Shown: one piece after another, positions 58,738 through 64,000 of the stretch
Numbering within the stretch: position 1 is the first letter of the stretch
Layout: the number at the start of each line of letters is the position of its first letter
From: Dromaius novaehollandiae
Lineage: Eukaryota > Chordata > Aves > Casuariiformes > Dromaiidae
NCBI RefSeq assembly: GCF_036370855.1
Contig: NC_088112.1
Span: forward strand, 19,522,469-19,586,468
Direction of reading: 5' to 3'
Length of the DNA stretch: 64,000 nt
Notes under the pieces: generated by a model
Database searches by the model: none
Told to the model about the DNA's origin: nothing
What the model saw: the letters and a program-made list of their open reading frames with translations, nothing else
Position numbers and translations under genes: made by a program

Positions 58738-58788
58738 TAGGGCTTGATCCAACTCCCAGCAAGTCAGTGGAACCGAGATTGGCCCTTC
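58738..58788 (+). repeat. Dispersed-repeat piece (GGCTTGATCCAACTCCC)
   Basis: GGGCTTGATCCAACTCCCAG then CAAGTCAGTGGAACCGAGATT then GGCCC has the GGCYTGATCCAACTCCCATTGAAGTCAATGG layout of the same old family seen at 42.0 and 44.6 kb. Confidence 0.6.
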
Positions 58789-60556
58789 ATCCTTTCATCT
58801 GGAAAGGAAAATTAGCACAAGGCAGGCTGGAGAACGGGAACAGTAGAGTACGCAGCTGTATTATTAAGGCAACTCAAATCGCAACCCAACAGAATTCAAT
58901 AGTGCTTTTTAAATTCAGTCCATTAAATCAAGACAACCCAATAAAACCAGCTTTTCACCCTAACTATTGAAAAAGAACAATGAAATTATCGCTGCTTGCT
59001 GGACCTGTTACTTAGCTCAGTAGGATTTTCCCATCCTTTGCTGAGAACAAATATAGCAGCTGCCAGAATGTCAATGTGTGGTACTAAGCAATGAGAATCA
59101 TTTAGATTCCAAACCATCCCATCCTAATCCTTGCCTCCCCACTAGCCGAGTTATTCATCGGATAACCAGAAACACCTGGGTACAAGGAATTTCCTGCTGC
59201 AATTCAGCCTTAATTTCCTCAGATAGTAAAAACCTAAGGCTCGCAAAGGTGAAAGAAACCAGCAGTCAATCAAGTAAATCACCACCACCACCACCGCAGC
59301 AGTGATAGTACATTCTAAATTAAATTTTAATTCCCACCTGATGGTTTGCCGTGAGTTACTTTTATATGAACCATTCATCTGACCCACCTTTGTATTGCAG
59401 ACAATTTGTTGGGGTCCCATTAGTTATTAACACCCATCCAAGTCTCAGAACTGCTTTTTCTGTATTTGTGATCAGAATCAAAATGAGAACCAAAGAAGGA
59501 AAGGTTTGTAGATATTAGACAGACAGATATGTTAAGGCTGCATGGACAGTCTTACTGGGGAAGTAGTGAACAAAAACAGCAAGAAATATCCCAAGTTCAA
59601 ACACGAAGTACAAACTGAGACCATGCCTGCAATGAGCTTAGTCACCTTTTCTTGCAGCCAATAGTCTGACCAGTAAAAAAGTCTCAGAGTTTGGCACAAT
59701 CTGGCTTGACATTGGTCCTCACTAAAAGAACCTCAGATGTGAATCAGAAAAGGTGATCAGGACCAAGGCACGTGGGCAGAGCTGTCTGGAGCAAGGTATG
59801 ATGGGGCATTTCAAACCAGCACTTTTAGCCTCTCATCACCTGCATAAAATAAATAAATAAAAGCAAACCATGTCTTTAAGCCAGATTTTTATAAGAATAT
59901 TCATGGAGTTTCTATTTTTACATGCTCAGTATGGCACCAGCAGTCATTTCTGCTTGCAATTCTGCCAGATGTGTCAAAGTGACATACACAATGAAAGGAG
60001 GTTTTGGCAAAAAAATGGCCCCAGAAAAGCTGAAGAGGGAAAAAAAAGTGAATTCAATGGAAGATTCACCAAAAATTGCTGACATTTCTTTTTCCTTTCA
60101 GTTAATACAATTATCCACAAATGCCTGTGAAAACTAGGCTCTTTTTCCTAAAAAGAAGCTTTGCTGTGCTGCTTCTGAACACTCTTGAAGACTACTAAAA
60201 GATGTAAATTTGCAGTCCTCGCTAGACAGGGGGTAACTGTATGAGTCATGTTAATAGACAGCTGCCCATTACCAATGAGAGAGACTCCTCCAGTAAAGGC
60301 ATTATTAGGTTTCATTGGCAGGTCCAACGACACAAGCATTTCAGCAAAATATACTGCAGCTTCAGCACACCAGATACAGAGAAATGTAATAGCACCCTTC
60401 CATAGTGGGCAACTCTTTGCCTTTTGGGGCAGGTGGGGAACATAACGTACTTCATCAGCTTTACAACTATTTTGAGATGAAGGATGTTCTAGTTAGTGGT
60501 GCGAACGCAGTAGCATCTTCAAAGAACAAATTTGTTCTGACTGGCTGCAGTGTGAG

Positions 60557-60683
60557 GTTTTTTAAGAATATGCTGTTTTAAAACATTCATGTTGTTTGTG
60601 TTTGAATATCAACAACTTGAGTTTTTTAAGAATATGCTGTTTTAAAACATTCATGTTGTTTGTGTTTGAATATCAACAACTTG
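60557..60683. repeat. 64-bp tandem duplication, two copies
   Basis: Bases 60557-60619 and 60621-60683 are identical over 63 positions, with a 64-bp period. The unit starts GTTTTTTAAGAATATGCTG and ends AATATCAACAACTTG. Perfect identity indicates a very recent event, a polymorphic short tandem, or an assembly duplication. Confidence 0.97.
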
Positions 60684-62520
60684 GCAGCTGGAATGTCTAT
60701 TTTCAGTTCAGCAGCAAACTTCTTTACGCATCAGCAGCCTATCTCACATCAAGATCAGTGCAAGGTAATGAGATCTTTTCAAACACTGAGACAAGGCAAT
60801 GAAGAAGGGTGTCTGCACCTGCAGTGAAATGTAGTGTCAAACCAAAAGAAAAAATTTAAAAAAACTATTACAAAGGCATAGTAAATTCTGCCTTTGCAAG
60901 CTAAGAAACAGCTCAGGATGTCAGGCAAGAAGTGAATTATGTTCTTGCCAGAGTGAAATTCTGATTGAAATTACCTACACTCACGAGGAGAAAACAAAGC
61001 AGATGGCAGATTCGGGTCTTTTCATTGATTTCAATCATGCTACTAAGTGAAACAAAGCAAGGAAAGACCCTCAGAGTCAGTGCTGCCATCACATCTCATA
61101 TGTATTGCTGGGACCTCTTGGAGGAGAAGGAAGAAGATCTCAACCTGATGTCTCCACTGTAATTCGTAAGGCCCAGCTCCCCACTGCTCTACTCCTTGGG
61201 CAGTTGTTCAGGAGAAGGAAAAGGAAGAGCTGTCGAACCACAACGGCAGCTATTAAAATCCACTTGGTCCCCGTTACTCACAATAAAACACGTCAAAGTG
61301 ACAGGTCAAGATAAGCAATGGTCTTGAAGGGTGGAACATTCACAGTGAAGAACATTTTCCACAGACCAGTATTTCCAGCCTACAACGTAGAGATTTCCCA
61401 GGTAGAGTGTGCTTTTTATTATTGCTATAATGATACATGTATACATGGATGACCAGCTCCAACAAACAGACTATAGAAAGGAAAGGTTAAAGAGGTTATA
61501 AGCTGACTGAACAAGGACTGTGCCAGGAATAACAAATGCAATCATATGAAAATAATTAGAGCTTTTTTAAAGGGGAGGAGATCTCTCTCCTCTTTTTCAA
61601 GCTTTTTTTGTATATTCCTCCCCTTCAGTTAGTCTGTGTAGCTTTTTAATTCATAAAATGTATTCTGTAGGTGGGATTTTCCAACCTCCTGGCTGTTTAC
61701 AGCAATTAGGTTTGCCTCTGTAGTGCTATCATGTCTATTTAAAAATGTTTATCATTCACTACTTTAACCAAATTTCAAAGCATATTTATGTTGCCCAGCA
61801 ACAGAAAAAAAGCCGGCTGCTGTTTCCTGAGCAGAAAATTAGGAGTGTAATCACCTAATGTCATGTTGCTCACTGATAATTAAGGAAATTATGTTCAATT
61901 ATGTCAAAAAATGCCTCATACTAAGGTTACAGCAGTCACATTTGCTTCTACCTGCAGGATCAGATCTTGGCTCCTCCTCTTGGCTTGCAGGGCAGCCTGA
62001 AATGTTTAACATTTGACAAAAAGCCCTAATAGTTCGGGCAAGCCTCAGAGCTACAAGTCAGATCAGGTCACGAGAAAGAGGGACGAATCACACTCAGACC
62101 TCTTGAATATCACGCCAGTGCCCCAACTACACCAGGAGCCTACCAGAACAGTTTTCTCCAGGTCTTATTTGTATTCTCTGCTTCCAGCAGCCAGGCCTGA
62201 CTCTGAGGTCCTGCATCAGCTGGTCCCTCCCCAGCTCAAAGACAAGCCAGCAATGCTGCCCAAGGCCGGCCCTCCCCAAGGGTCCGCTTTGCCTTAATGA
62301 ATGTGGATTGATACCCACATGTTTCTGGATGCAATGTGTACTAGTAACACGTTTATGCTGTCTCAGGTGGCTCTGATGGTCCCAACGGAGCCTCCTCCTC
62401 CTGTGCAAAGGGTGATGAGAACTGGGTCACCAGTGCTCTTCCCGGAGCCTGGGAATAGGAAGCCATGGGCATTCGGAACTGCTCAGAGTCTTCATAAAAT
62501 AACAGCAATTAATTTTAATC

Positions 62521-62538
62521 CCCACTAGATGGTGCAGG
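62521..62538 (+). promoter_or_regulatory. CTCF-like motif
   Basis: CCCACTAGATGGTGCAGG fits the CTCF core (CCACYAGRKGGCGC-type) at most positions. A weaker relative, GGCCACTAGATGCCAG, occurs at 42268-42283. Occupancy is unknown. Confidence 0.35.
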
Positions 62539-64000
62539 AAGTCAATAAATGTCAATTGTTCTCTAACACTGGACTTGTCTTTCAAGCACTGCCATGTTCT
62601 ACGGCAAATACCTCTTCAGATGGTTTCTCTGACAAAGTCCTAAACAGAACTCCAAGTTTCTTTTCTTTGTTGGGTTTTTTTGCTTGAACTGGAATCTTAA
62701 TAGCACCTAAACTATTTGCCATGCATCAAAAAGAGGTTTTGGGGGGCCGTAGTTCTCTGTGTGTACAGCACATTATTATTATGAAGGATAACAATAAAAC
62801 CAACAACACTAATCATACCCAAATAGAAATGACTTAACAGAAATTTAGTTCCACCGACATTCAGAACTTCTCTATGAGACTGAAAAGGAAAGTGCATCCT
62901 TTTTCTATAATGAGCTGGTTAAATATATCAAAAGACAAGATCTGTTGTCTTATAATTAGATTGTAAATGATTTGGAGGTAAAGACAGTACAGCTTCTAGT
63001 ACAAATGATCTAATTCATGGTTAAAGGTCTCCGCGACACTGGAATAATACGAAAATATACATACAGATAATGAAATCCTGATGGTTTTTATAATTATTTC
63101 TGTCCTGCAAGATTACAATAGCTTCATACCCCTATTGCAGTTTTCTGAATCTCAGGTCATAAACCAGAGGGGTCTTGCAGGACCAATATGCAAGTTATTT
63201 AGAAGAGTGTTTGATGCACATATGACTTTCTGTAACACTGACACATGGCAGCATCTAGATCTAAAACCAACAACAAAACATGCACACGCTTGGGTAAGGA
63301 TGAAAGAGAGAATGAACATGGCAGATGTTAGCTGGATCACATAATGCTTAGCTGGAAGGCACTCTCATACTCTGGTGATGAAGGTGGAATAACATCCTGT
63401 ATGAATAAGAAGGCAATTTACCCAAGGAACTTGCAAGTGAATGGAAAAAAAATACAGTACCATACCCATGAAACAAGCCCTCTGTCTTCAATCCTAACTT
63501 CACTGTAATGAGGCAGTGCTACCAAATATCTATATCTATATGGGTCAGAGGAGTTTCCAGCTCTCTGAACACAAATCAAATCTGAAGAGATAATGAGCCA
63601 AACAGGGACATTAATTATTTTTTATGTTGTCATTTATTCTGAGACATTTAATTAATGTCATAAAAAAATATAATATACATTTTCAATAAAGAATTCAAAG
63701 TACCACAATCAAAGATCACATGACCTTAGTTTCATTATGAAAAGTACCTGGATTCAATAAAAGGAGGACATAGTTTTATCCTAGACATAAATTTGGTTCA
63801 GGCAGTAATATTGAGAGAGGTTAAATGGTAAAGAAAACTAATCTCTTAAAGCAATATGAATCATAGGAAAAGAGGTTGTGGTAAAACGGTAATAAAAATC
63901 ACAGCTGTAATTTTCTTCTCACAGAACTGATGCCTACTAGCTAATGTACAACACTGCCGGTGCCTCCATACCACAGCAACGGACTCATAAACATGATTGA

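Larger units (their letters stand above)
54451..64000. other. Intergenic, non-coding
   Basis: No supportable gene. The stretch contains a MIR-like piece and a dispersed-repeat piece near 57.9 and 58.7 kb, a CAC trinucleotide run at 59280-59296, an AAAT-type run near 59845-59860, the 64-bp tandem duplication at 60557-60683 and a CTCF-like site at 62521-62538. The last kilobase is AT-rich with nothing recognisable. Confidence 0.5.

Noticed and set aside
1..64000. CRISPR arrays, operons, prophage or endogenous retrovirus genes
   Set aside because: No regularly spaced repeats, no gene clusters, no reverse-transcriptase, integrase, gag or env-like frames, and no paired long terminal repeats were seen.

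Overview
This window is vertebrate nuclear DNA, most likely from a bird or another sauropsid. The evidence is a very GC-rich developmental gene in a CpG island, long gene-free flanks in Latin-alphabet-style low-repeat DNA, degenerate CR1 LINE and MIR-type SINE fragments, and no trace of operons or other prokaryotic organisation. The species cannot be fixed from the sequence.

The only protein-coding gene I can support is at the left end on the + strand: a proneural bHLH factor of the neurogenin family, best matched to NEUROG1 (CDS 1669-2205, 178 residues). It has a TATA box at 1191-1198, a likely 175-bp 5' UTR intron (1493-1667, with good donor, branch point and acceptor), a 3' UTR and an AATAAA signal at 2753-2758. 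A CpG island covers about 0.9-3.06 kb. Just upstream of the promoter lies a 10-bp-periodic purine tract (821-916) whose phased A-runs predict curved DNA. If the intron is spliced, the exon junction creates an in-frame ATG directly before the annotated start; if it is retained, the same ATG is followed at once by a stop.

From about 2.8 kb to 64 kb I see no supportable coding gene. This looks like the regulatory desert usual beside developmental transcription factors. It holds GC/CpG-rich patches (about 10.4-12.1 kb, 20.7-22.2 kb, 53.8-54.5 kb), several compact non-repetitive blocks rich in E-box, SOX, POU and homeodomain-type motifs that are candidate enhancers (3.63-3.91, 13.48-13.61, 22.2-23.9, 31.23-31.53, 53.64-53.76 kb), and old repeat fragments (CR1 at 29.68-30.0 and 51.29-51.44 kb; MIR-like pieces near 4.1, 8.0, 31.8, 40.7, 47.6 and 57.9 kb; six pieces of another dispersed repeat carrying a GACTTCAGTGG-type core).

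Smaller-scale structure includes several perfect inverted repeats, a 64-bp near-perfect tandem duplication at 60557-60683, a 42-bp-period direct repeat at 16618-16690, and pyrimidine or alternating purine-pyrimidine tracts. Enhancer roles are inferences from motif content. Conservation, expression and chromatin data could not be consulted.
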